From Symbiodinium microadriaticum (taxonomy: Eukaryota; Sar; Dinophyceae; Suessiales; Symbiodiniaceae), in NCBI GenBank assembly GCA_001939145.1, contig LSRX01000353.1:332133-396132 (forward strand): a DNA stretch of 64,000 bases, in the 5' to 3' direction. Below, piece after piece: positions 1 through 10,500 of the stretch. The position numbers and the translations under genes were made by a program. The notes below the pieces were generated by a model. It ran no database searches, had not been told where the DNA came from, and saw nothing but the letters and a program-made list of their open reading frames with translations. Position 1 is the first letter of the stretch. Each line of letters starts with the position of its first letter.

Positions 1-396
1 CACACACACACACACACACACACATGCACAGAGCCCCCTCTCACAAACAGCGCAGAAGGCACCTGGAAGGATTGTGCGTCCACCGTGCCGTGGAAAACGA
101 ACTCGCCATCGACCCCTGAGCCTGAGCGCATGCAAGGATGGGACCGGTCAGGGTGGGAGGTTTTTAGGCTCAGGAAGTGTGCGGCGAGCTTTTGGGCTGT
201 AGGTCTTCAGGCATTGTCTTTAAGAAATCTCCATGTCGTGGCTCCCGGCTCATGCCCATCAGCAGCTGCATCATGGGATGCGGAAGGCGATTGAGCTTGG
301 GATGCTGGCCCCTGGCATAGGGCTGACGGACTTCGGCTCTAGGTTGCAAGGCGTCGGGTTTCGGGTTTGTGGCTGTCGGTTTCAGGGTTTGTGGAG

Positions 397-585
397 CTAG
401 GTCGCTGTTGCTGGGTCTAGGTTTATGATGAAGGGGCGTCCGTCGACCAGACTGAAGTACGATGTAGAGGTGCAAACCAATGGACTAGGAACCTGGACGA
501 AAGTGATGAGACTGGCCTCACTTGCACCATTCGTGCTCGCTGCTCGAGTCATCACGAAGCGTGAAGCGGAAGATGGGCCCTTCAA
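397..585 (-). CDS. Exon-like open stretch, unknown
   Basis: A 62-codon minus-strand frame (MKGPSSASRFVMTRAASTNG to RPFIINLDPATAT) with a mixed, natural-looking composition and its own ATG at 585. It could be a short gene or the last exon of one. No family recognised, and splice sites were not established. The next 300 bp on the low-coordinate side (170-396) are T/G-rich on the plus strand and contain a few TTTGTGG-like fragments only. Confidence 0.25.
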   Translation of the reverse strand: MKGPSSASRFVMTRAASTNGASEASLITFVQVPSPLVCTSTSYFSLVDGRPFIINLDPATAT

Positions 586-3298
586 CTAAGCTACCCATGT
601 TCCAAAGCAAGCTCTGTTACAAAAAAACTCTGTTTTGATAGGTCGCGATTGCCTCAAGACTTCCTTGCAATGCTAGAAAGAATTCGGTGATACCTGCTGG
701 GACCGAAGCGTTTCGATATGGGGACCGACCTGCAACACAAAGTAATGATCATGAATCTTCGGATTTGGATGTTCAGGCTTCTAGTTGCGAGGCTTGGTTC
801 GGGATGGCGTGAGTTCACGCGAAGTGTGGTAAATCGGACATTTCTAGCAATCCATGAGAAGCACCACTCCTCGAAATGACCAGCCTAGCCATCTTCGTAG
901 CGTGGGAGCGCCCAGTGAACATAATTTAGCCCTTTGGAACAACCTCTCCGGTCTTTCTAAATAGCCCCAAATTTAAAAAAAGCAACGATCTACTCTTCAC
1001 TACACTAAACACTTGAACCCTTGCACCCTGAAGTCCTCAAGGCCTCTCAGCCCGTAAACATGCGAAGGCTTAAACCTTGGAGTAAACAAGGAACATTGCA
1101 CCCACCCTGTACCCTAAAATCGTGGAGCCCGCGAAACCCGGCATCTAACCTCTTAACGTTTCTGGCTCCTGCTGGATTGAAGGAGAAGGTGCACGAAAGG
1201 AAGCGTCGAGCGCACTAGGCTGGGTCCTCGGCGATTTGTTTCGAAGTCTTGGTGCTCAGGATGGTTTTTTGAGGGCTTTTAGTGGGCCTTAACGGCCAGA
1301 AGAGTGGGGTGGCACAGGTATGCACGAAGAGCGGAGCTGAGTGGGACCCGGCCGAAGGCATCTACGAAACTACAGGCATCCGAGAAGACTTTAGCGAAGA
1401 CTTCTGAGGTCCCAGCGGACTGCCGAACCACCGAGTGCTTCGGGGCCCAACTTCGCGAGGTGTGCAGTCAGCTCCTGTTGCCGGGCGTATAGGGCTTGAT
1501 AGGAACGTGGGGGGGTTTTGTACCGGGAGCAAGGGTTCTTTAGGGCTTAGGGTCTTGCTATCAGGCGCAACTATGACTGTGAGAACAATTTGCGCGCTAG
1601 CCATAGTGGTCTTATTCTGAGGAATGTTTTCGATGGTGACGAACACGAAAGCAAAGCTGATATGATGGTGCTGATGATGATTTGATGGTGACACGACGGT
1701 GATGATGAAGAAGAAGCTGATGACACGGATCACCACGGCGACGAGGACCACACCGACGACGACGGTGCTGGTGCTGGCGTCAGCATGCTGTGGTGCTATG
1801 CAGGCTCATGCTACGCCTTGGTACTTCTTTGCTGAGCGGCAGGTTCTCGGGCATCATGGATACGAGTTAAAATCCAGTTGATCAGGGGATTTCGAACCCG
1901 TCCTTTTGCACAGTAAGTTTCGCTGCGTTTTGGGGCACTGGGGCTTGGGTTACACAGTATGCCTGGACGATAAACCGAAATGGAGCGTGGTCTTCATCTA
2001 CTGCAATGCAGGCGTCGAGGGCGAGACACTGCAGACTGCAGAGTGAAGAGTATGACACTTTGATTGTAGCAAACCAGGCAGCAGCTGTTACCGCTTTGTT
2101 TACTGTACTTATCTGTAGCTATAAACATATACCATGAAACACCCACGACCTTCAAGCAAGTCACTAAACCCCCAAACACTACTCCGCGGAGTCACGAGCC
2201 TCAACACTCAGCTCCGAAATTCCTGGGAAAAATCGTTAGGTCCTCCAGGCGTCGGGTGCGATGTCGCTGCACATCCCAGGTGGATGGACGGACCTACTTG
2301 GCTTGAAGGCCCTAAACCCAGAACGGATTGAGGACGCCCATTTTCCATTTTCTGGTAAGCATCGGCTCAAGCAGAACGAACACGCAACCCTTGAGAGAGG
2401 CTTCGTTTGATTCTGTGGTTCTAGGCCTGCAGAACAAACCTGTCTGCATGCATGTGCTGCTTTACTATTCGTTCACTATCTCATGAAAGTTGTTCATTCC
2501 TTACAGCTTTCTGTTACTCTTCCAAGTCTTCATTGTTTCATTCATCCACTTAATCATTCATGTACTCACTCGTTCAATCTCGTACAGTATTGATTCTTTC
2601 ATTACATCAGTCATTCATTCGTTCATTCATTCATTCGTTCACTCATTCACCCATTTATTCATTCAGATTCAGTCAGTCAGCCAGCCAGTCAGTCGTTCTT
2701 TACAAATACGTTCGTTCCTTCATTGATTCCTTCCTTCCGTTCGTTCATTCATTCCATTCACTCATTCATTTCGCTTCCGTTGATTTGATTTCATGTCAGT
2801 TCGTTCCATTCACAGACATCCGTTTGAATGCATGGTCCGGCAACATACAGATGTGTGTATATATACACACACACACATATGTAGATGTCCATGCGTGCGC
2901 ACGTGTCAATGCCAGTCTATGCAGCAGTCGCGAAGGAACAAGTGTTCACTCAGCTATGCGCATGTAACGAACGTCAGACATCTACAAATCCTGACTCTAA
3001 ACCCCTAAACTCTGATTTATGGGAAACCTGTTCCCCAACACATCATCGGAAGCTGAGCTGCAAAACACCTGTCTTCAACCCTGGGACTGAGAAGCCGGCC
3101 ATGTTGAATGCCGACCTGGAGCGCGACAGTGGCAGATGCTCTTCCGTCTGGAGACAACTGCAGGACATCTGCCGGCGGCTCGAACTAACATCTTCACTCA
3201 CATTCTCATTCTAATACGTACTTCTGCCACCATCATCCCTCAACAAGAGGGCTGAAAGGCATCAGCAGCCCAAATGCCCTCAAGCTCATTTAATGGCT
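586..3298. other. No gene recognised; microsatellite at 2590-2770 and 2862-2880
   Basis: Mostly unique sequence without a convincing reading frame. The (GATGAT)-like region 1660-1760 gives short Met/Thr-rich shadow frames. A degenerate (ATTC)n tract fills about 2590-2770 and a short (AC)n lies near 2865. The window itself opens with (CA)12 at 1-24. Confidence 0.7.
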
Positions 3299-3595
3299 TC
3301 ATTTCTTCCAGGGTGTGAGTCTTGCCGCAAGTAAGATCTTTTTGGTGAAATTCCACAGGGACCCGACCCGGCAGCGAGTCAAGAATTGAGATATCCCGGC
3401 GGTCGTGCACAATTTGCATGGCAAGCCTATATGCTGTACGAAAAGACTATTGGTGGATTTCCACGTCCCTGGAATTGGGTAGAGAAGCGTGTGCAGTCCG
3501 TCGCTGCGCTCTATGGTGGCCACATGTCTCCAAGTCAATCCAACACGGAAACAACCTCCTAAACCCTGAACCCTAAACCGTTTGTCCAGGGTCAT
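3299..3595 (-). CDS. Exon-like open stretch next to a telomere-like tract, unknown
   Basis: The minus-strand frame reads RVGLTWRHVATIERSDGLHT and then LLYPIPGTWKSTNSLFVQH, with a mixed aromatic/hydrophobic composition. In sense orientation it is immediately preceded by a TTTAGGG-type tract (3557-3580) that contains several AG-G trinucleotides usable as dinoflagellate-type 3' splice sites. It runs to a stop at 3299. No family recognised. Confidence 0.3.
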   Translation of the reverse strand: MTLDKRFRVQGLGGCFRVGLTWRHVATIERSDGLHTLLYPIPGTWKSTNSLFVQHIGLPCKLCTTAGISQFLTRCRVGSLWNFTKKILLAARLTPWKK

Positions 3596-5607
3596 GGCTG
3601 CCTAGGCGCCCGGGACCTGAAGCGACTTGACAAGAACCGAAAACCCCAAGGTGCAAGAGTTGCCAGACCTGCTTGTGATTGATCTCTTTGACTTGCTCTT
3701 TCAAGAACCCTAAACCCTGAACCCTCAAGTTCGTCGCTCCAGGCCCAAAAGAGCAAGCTCACCCCAATACCCTAGTACAGTATAGGATAATAACATAACA
3801 TATCATGTTATAATACAGTACAATATAGCAAAGTTTTATGTTATAGTACAGTATAATATAGTATAACAGAGTAGATGAAAACTGTAAGCCCCGGCGCAGC
3901 TGCAACGTCTGCATCGGGGCTCGATGTTGCAGAGCGGAAGGCTGGCGGTATGGGGTGGAGGTTGGCCTGCCATCGGCTTTTGGATGGACATGTGTATGTG
4001 TGCGCGTGTGTGTGTGTGTGTATATATATATATATGGGCTACTATCAGGGTTACTGCTATATGGAGGTATTTCGGAGTCTGCCGAGCACGAAACACAGTG
4101 CAAGACGTTGAGGGCCAGGCTGTCACCATGAGAGAGATGTTTGTAGATCTTCGTTTCTATGAGGGGGGAGAGGGGCGAGCTATTGGCCACTATTTACTCA
4201 GAACTAGTTGAAAGACGTTTGGGCAAGCTCGGGAAAATGTTCAGTACATAGAAGTGTGAAGCTTCTCCTGTTTACGCTCTGAGGTGGTTGCAGTCACACA
4301 GCCGAATCGGCTTGTGTGAATGACTAAGGATGGCTGCTTTCAAGCAGCAAAAATGGTCAAAACAACGTCCGGTTGCGGCTAGCTGACAAGCAGAGTTCCC
4401 GTTGACTACCCACCGAAACTCAATCTTTCAACCAGCCAGCCCTAAACCATCAGTTCATCCCAACCCGGAACAACTCAACAAGGTTTGGGGATCTACCAAA
4501 CTAGAAGCATTGAGCAGTCATGGAGGAATGCTTTTGCTACAGTCTCTGGAGACTCCCATATTGCTTGAGCTACTCTGTGGACATCACTCCAAGCGTAAGC
4601 ATGCCAGGCTATCATCAAGCAGTGATCGCACTTGGACGGACGTCGCCTGAGAATTTGTTTCGGCTGGTCAGGCAAGGACTGGAGACTACGTCCTAAACCC
4701 TAAACCCTAAGTTGCGGTTGTTGTCGCTGATACTGTTGTGGCCCCTACTCTTCTTGCTTCTGTCACCGACAAAGAGCACTACAGGGGCTTTTCCGAGAGC
4801 CCGCAGGCGATCTAAAATCTAAACCCGCAAACACCGCATCCTATGAACAGGGAAGTCTAGGATCGGATCACTGTGTGTTTCTTGGAATTAACGATGGGAA
4901 AAAAGAAAACATTTTGTGGCCTGCATGCTGGCCGGACTTGCAACCCAACACCTGGGGGTGCAGAGTTGGGGTTTATAGTTTATAGTTTTGCCTAAATCCT
5001 AAGCATAGGGCTGAGGTTTTCAGGTTTGGGGTGCATCCACCCTAAACCCCAACAGAGGACTCAGGGTGTGAGACTTGAAAGCTCTATGCTTCAGAAGGGA
5101 AACGACCCCCCAACCCTGGGGCGGCTGCCAACTCCTCTGCAACGGGGGTGTCGACCTGCACGAGAATAAGTGCATTCAATGCAGCAGAGTAGTGGGATAG
5201 TGTGGTGTCGTGTCGTATGGTGTGGTACAGTGTAGCATAGCAGAGTAGAGTAGACATATGATCTGGGTAGAGTATCGTAAAGTACGGTAAAGCATAGTAA
5301 CGTTTAGGAAGTCTATGATGGTATAGTATAGTAGTATGGTATAGTTCGAAGTCACCATCGTATAGAAATACACGTCAAAGTACAGTGATGCATAGCAGAG
5401 CCGGGGAAGATGGTAAAACCCGGTCTTTCAGGGTTGCTCTGCAAGAAATCTCTTCTTGGATGCAGAAGAGCTAAACTCTGACTCGGTGAATTTGAATAAC
5501 CCCTAAACCCTAAACCCGAAACGTGCCATAAGATTCACTAATCTCTAATCCCTAAACCCTGAACCTTGGACGACTGTGCAAACGATACCGGACCGCCTCC
5601 CTTCAGG
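3596..5607. other. No gene recognised; telomere-like and AT-rich simple repeats
   Basis: Short CCCTAAA-type tracts occur at about 3708-3725, 4692-4712, 5500-5520 and 5548-5565. An AT-rich TATAG-type simple repeat lies at 3775-3870, (GT)n(AT)n at 3990-4034, and a GTATAGTA-type degenerate repeat at 5190-5350. No convincing frame was seen between them. Confidence 0.7.
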
Positions 5608-5868
5608 TTATAAGCCAACAAAGCGCTCGTGAATACCTACGGGTACCTTTATATCAAAAATATAGGGAAACCAATGAAGTATCCCACAATCGCATCCAAA
5701 AGAGCGGCGTCTTCTTTCCACCCACGCCAGCTGCCAGCGCTGATCCCACCTCACTGCTGTGCCCTTTTGAGGAGTTTGCTGGGTAGAAATAGAGACGGCT
5801 TGGGGCTGTGGCCTTAGCGGGTGCAAGTTCTGGAGTATAAGGTTAGATTCGAATGTAGAAACACGCAA
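5608..5868 (-). CDS. Exon-like open stretch, unknown
   Basis: The minus-strand frame has a natural composition in its second half (AVRWDQRWQLAWVERRRRSF then GILHWFPYIFDIKVPVGIHE). It is Trp/Arg-rich and ends at a stop at 5608. It lies about 230 bp beyond the next exon-like stretches in the same direction (6.1-6.7 kb), so they may belong to one gene. No family recognised. Confidence 0.28.
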   Translation of the reverse strand: MRVSTFESNLILQNLHPLRPQPQAVSISTQQTPQKGTAVRWDQRWQLAWVERRRRSFGCDCGILHWFPYIFDIKVPVGIHERFVGL

Positions 5869-6096
5869 CTTAAGACTAGGGTTAAGGGTTTAGGAAGAAA
5901 GTAGCCACAGCCATGCAGAAATACATCCGATCTCCATGAAGTTGGCAAGTAGGGATGGCCAGGGATGCGGCTCCAGGCATCAGCCTCTGCCAAAGCCCCC
6001 GTAAAGGCGGCGAGGTCTGTGACCTGGGATTAGGATGCCGTTGGGCCTGGGAGATGCATCGCTTACAGCCTCTGAAGACTCTGACGTCTGAGAGCT

Positions 6097-6372
6097 CTAA
6101 ATCGCAATGGCTTTGTCTTTGCGATCTTGGACCGATCCACATGCAGCTTGGCCGTGCTCTTCCATGAGGCCCGCCGCACCAGAATCCGTGCTCGTTGTTG
6201 CTAAAGCCCAGGGCGGTTCACCCAATACACGAAGCCCAAATAACCGTGCTCTGTACCGAATTGTACCGAGGCACAGAGCCGTAGAAGCGCGGAGCCTAAG
6301 GAAGTTCGAGATGAGGCAGGGAGGCTCATCTGCAAGTGTCAGGCTACATTGTTTAGGCCTTCGGGTTCGCAT
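6097..6372 (-). CDS. Exon-like open stretch, unknown
   Basis: The minus-strand frame reads CSLTLADEPPCLISNFLRLR and ends LMEEHGQAACGSVQDRKDKA. It overlaps the end of the 6339-6734 stretch in a different frame, so the two cannot both be translated over 6339-6372; a splice between them would resolve that. No family recognised. Confidence 0.25.
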   Translation of the reverse strand: MRTRRPKQCSLTLADEPPCLISNFLRLRASTALCLGTIRYRARLFGLRVLGEPPWALATTSTDSGAAGLMEEHGQAACGSVQDRKDKAIAI

Positions 6373-6734
6373 AGTTTCGGCTCCCGAGCATCATCTCCAT
6401 AAGTAACTGCAGAGGTGGAGCCCACACTTTCTGCTACGATCCCAGGTAGTCTGCGTGCGTGTCGTGATGAACCGTGATGGGCTGGAAAATCCCCGGGCCA
6501 GAAACGTCGTTTACGTTTTTGTTTCCCAAAGAAGCTGAGAAAAGAACGCTGCCCTTCCATCACAGAGCGAATTGGATGTGACTCCTGAAGCCCCGAAGTG
6601 CTCAAAATGAGTTTTGCGACTTCTGTGAGGTCCAAGCATTGGTGAAGAGCCACTGAACCAGCATCTGCGGCTCTGTCTGTGACTGGGCAATCACCTCCTG
6701 GCAACATTTTCGAAGCAACGCAATCACACTCCAA
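6339..6734 (-). CDS. Exon-like open stretch of 131 codons, unknown
   Basis: The minus-strand frame includes ALHQCLDLTEVAKLILSTSG, a basic patch KQKRKRRFWPGDFPAHHG and ARRLPGIVAESVGSTSAVTY. Its mixture of helix-forming and basic segments is more protein-like than the antisense frame. It would be the 5'-most of the minus-strand stretches between 5.6 and 6.7 kb. The basic patch could be a nuclear-localisation or RNA-binding segment, but this is a guess from composition. Confidence 0.33.
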   Translation of the reverse strand: MECDCVASKMLPGGDCPVTDRAADAGSVALHQCLDLTEVAKLILSTSGLQESHPIRSVMEGQRSFLSFFGKQKRKRRFWPGDFPAHHGSSRHARRLPGIVAESVGSTSAVTYGDDAREPKLCEPEGLNNVA

Positions 6735-6965
6735 TTCTACTCAAACTTACACGCTTCCTGCAGATCATCCCAAAGCGAACATTGTTGGCATCACCATCAA
6801 TTCAATACAAGTCTTACCAGTTCAACACACTCCCTCCTTCCCTCCGGGCGTTTGTATGTACATAAACCGCACGTTCCACCCACCACCCACCATCCGTACA
6901 GATACGGGCATGCATTTTCTACATGCGTACGATTTCATACATTTACAATTAAACTTTCAAAAGCA

Positions 6966-7206
6966 TACATGCATACACATACATATGTATACATACATAC
7001 ATACATACATACATACATACAAACATACAGACATACATACATACATACATACATACATCCATGCATGCATGCATGCATGCATGCATGCATACATACATAC
7101 ATACATACATACGGAGATAGACATCAACATAGACATATACATAGACATATACATAGACATATACACAGACATAGACCATGAACACATGCATATACACATA
7201 CATATT

Positions 7207-7245
<39 letters not shown>

Positions 7246-7412
7246 GTACATATGCACGTATACATATACATCATCATAGACTATCATAGGCATACACATA
7301 CACAGACACATACACATACACAGACACACACATACATACACACATACACACATACACACATACACACATACACACATACACACATACATACATACATACA
7401 TACATACATACA
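6966..7412. repeat. Compound (CATA)n microsatellite block at the retroelement 3' side
   Basis: The block holds (CATA)n at 6975-7060, a (GCAT)n run at 7061-7090, (CATA)n, hexamer-like gacatatacata repeats, (CATATA)n at about 7195-7250, (CACATA)n at 7320-7385 and a pure (CATA)n run at 7386-7412 against the retroelement. Both strands stay open because no unit contains a stop in some frames, so Tyr/Ile/His/Thr or Met/Cys/Val/Tyr repeat translations here are artefacts. Confidence 0.95.
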
Positions 7413-7585
7413 TTCTTCCAGACGCAGCAGAAGAGTGAATCCGCCTCGCGAGTCGTAGCAATGCCCACGATTGGAGCATCGGCGCTTCTGTTGAGCGCTA
7501 CACTACAGCACCAGGCTATAATAGCCGTCAGTGCAAGAAAGCTCATCGCATGTTGATAAAGAAGGTGTAGACCTTGAGAGTTCTG
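7413..7585 (-). other. Retroelement 3' untranslated region
   Basis: About 170 bp of unique sequence lies between the USP stop codon at 7586 and the (CATA)n tract. I see no poly(A) tail. The microsatellite itself may be the tail that LINEs add during target-primed reverse transcription, or the target they inserted into. Confidence 0.5.
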
Positions 7586-10500
7586 TCAGACACATTCACG
7601 AGTGAGGAAAACAAGATACGCATTCGCAGAGATCTCTTCAAACATGGGCAATGCGCAAGGTGTGATAGCTGCAGCATCATCAGCGATAAGAGCAGTGTTG
7701 TTTTCATACCACAGGCATCGATAGTGGCCAGAGTCAGCCCTGTCCCCAAAATGCGCGATGATGGATGCGACCTTGAATCGTGGATATAGGCACTGCATGG
7801 ATTCCAAGTCCACAAAAGTGGGAACCACGACATCATCCAGCAAATGTGAAATGGTATGTAAGCTCTTCACAGTGCGCTTCCATTTGCCCCTGCCCTCAGC
7901 ATTGAACCTCATAAGTTGCAGTACAATGAACGATGTCCCCGGAGTGAATGCAAGCAAGGCAGAGGTGTGCTGAGAATGCCACTGATCAATGCAATCCTGT
8001 AAAGTCACAGGCCCCTGCAGAGGCAGAGTGACAGGACTGGTACACGGTCCTGTATCAATGATTGAGCAATGGCCAGCCTCAAAACGCCGAGCATGCCAGT
8101 GGCCCTGAAAGGAGGGCACACGCAGGCGATGCAACACATGCTGTGCAAATTCAGCAACATCGTGTTGCCGAAAAGGCTGTGACCAGGGACTGATGAGCAT
8201 AACCCAGTGCATATGCTTGCTGATGTCAAGCTTGCCTGAATGTTGAGCAATGGCATCGCAGATCCCACGTAAGCGACCAAGTTCAGCCTGATCGGAGATA
8301 CCACGGTAGTGCAATGCAAACAGAACAGCAAAAAGAAGGCTGTTCATGTAGCAAGTGCAGGAGGTGGGATTGAGAAGACGAAAACTGCTGAGATCATAGC
8401 CAAGGAGAGACAGGCGCGGAATGGACTGAGGTGAGGACTCGCCCAAAGGAAGTGCTGCAGGGACTGAGCAATCCCGGATGGGATCGGCCTGTCCCGTCGA
8501 AGACGGGCTGCAAGAAGGTGGAGCACCGAGGAATTTATCAGAGCATTGAAGTGCTTCCAAAGAAGGTCGCCATCGGTGCGAAGTTCGATCTCGAGAGTGA
8601 ATTGAACCCAGCTTGTCTCGTAGTGCTGACGAAAGGGGCGAACTGAGCCGAAGTGCCTGATCGTCGTACCGCTGATCAGGTCCTCTATCACCTTGAGATC
8701 GGCAAGGATGCTCTCGGTAGTGCGACTCTCCACCTGAGGAACCAGCTCCTCCCGCTGAGTTTCGGGGTTCCACCGGAGATAATTCCAAGCACCCTGGCTG
8801 TCCGTCCAGTTCATCTGCATAGCTTTTTCCTTCATCTCCGGCCTGGCATTGAACCCTTGGATACGGTTCCGAAGCTCCTGTATCAACTCGCGAAGCATCG
8901 TTTCGCGAAGTGAGGAACGGACCTTGCCTTCGTCCATCAGCTTCCGCCAGGTCTGCGCTACCTTGACCATAAGCGGAACGGCAGAGGCGGGCTCCTCCGG
9001 ACGCAGAAACAGATGGAGCTTTTGATCTTGCTGGAGAGACTGCAGCTGCCGTTCGTGGCGAAGCATCATGCGAGCCATTTGCTCCATCACGGACTCCCTG
9101 TCCATGTTGTGGTGGTCTGCTTCTCTGCTCCAGGGACCGCCCTCCAGGGAAGAAGTTCCGTAGCTGTGCCTGCCGTAGCCCTTGCCGTAGCCCTTGTTCT
9201 GGCCTTTGCTCTTCCCTTTGCCCTTGCCTCCCTTCGACCATCCTTTGGGAGTACGACCCCGCAGGGCTGGTGGGCCCTGGCGAAAGGGGTCCTCGATCGA
9301 GCCCGCTGCTGGCATCGGAGCATCCCCTGTGTCCTCCTTCTCGAGACCCGCTCGCGGGCGCTTCGCAGAGGGAGAGCGACTGGGCTTCAGAGGATAATCG
9401 GAGAGGAGATGCTGGAACATGGCCTTCTCCTGCTCCACGGCAGACGGACTGAGAGGCCCCTGCAGGGGCTGACCCTGCGATGCCAGATCCGATGGTGCAG
9501 GAGTCATGGCGTCTGGCATAAACTTCAATGAAGCAACAAGTCATAAGAACGTGACAACGCTTCCAATGAGTTTGCACATCAAAGACCTGGTCCAAACAGT
9601 AGATGCAGGGCTTGACAATCACACGCTTCATCAGCTTTGTACGCTCGACGACTTGGGCCAGGCAATCATTCCAGCACGCATGCGCACTTTTCAGGTGCAC
9701 TTTCATACCAGCAGCAGTAGCACACCACTGGCCGCAGCACGGGCAGTGGTGTCTGAGTTCGTCACGTAAAGAGACATCCAGAAGCAAGCTTTGCCAGCCT
9801 GAGGTGAGGGCACGCTGTAGAACATCCAGACGGGCAAGGACGGGAGCACAGAGCTTAGGCCCAACCAGCTTTTGCCAGGAGGGATCGGCAGATTGTGAAA
9901 TGGATCCAGATCCTGGCAGATGCAGGGCAGGAAGCGGGGCAGTGTGCAGTGAGATGGTTGGAGGTACTGGGGCATCTGCAAGACATGAACCAGTGGCCAC
10001 AGCGCCACAGTGCTCCTGGGAAGAGAGCAAAGGAGCAGTTGCTGCTACAGCGGTATCCTCCAAGCCAGCAGAGGTAGCGTCAAGAGCAGGGACAGAGCGC
10101 CCAGCACAAAGTTGTGAGTCCAGGGCAGGGCAGCGACCTTTGCGAATGTGATCCTGGAGAATGGACCAACGTCCAAAGGAACGATGACACAGAGCACAAA
10201 TAGGCATGCCTTGACAGGAATGCACCATTTTGTCAAATGGAATGCCAAGAGCTCGGCTCGCCACCGTGAGGCGATGGTGCGAGGCTTGGTGTACTCGAAG
10301 CTGACGAAGATCCGGGAACGTCGCCGAGCATGTAGGACATCGAAAATCAATCATAGGAACCGTTGAGGGCAGAACAGGAGTCAAGGTATTAGTTTCATGA
10401 GGCTCAGAGGGCGAGGGAGCCTCAGCCGCAGTGTGCCCAGTAGGTCCAGGCTCAGACTGCACATGAAGAAGACACGGATCAGGCAGCCGCTGCAAAGCAG

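Noticed and set aside
2345-2375. ccatttt...ggctcaag resembling the dinoflagellate spliced leader
   Set aside because: The two halves are separated by unrelated bases; not a relic leader.
6679-7546. Long Tyr/Ile/His/Thr and Met/Cys/Val/Tyr repeat frames on both strands
   Set aside because: They are translations of (CATA)n-type microsatellite; no unique coding sequence.
9013-9531. Plus-strand 172-codon frame
   Set aside because: Antisense shadow of the Lys/Gly-rich region; Leu/Ala/Pro-rich with no domain.
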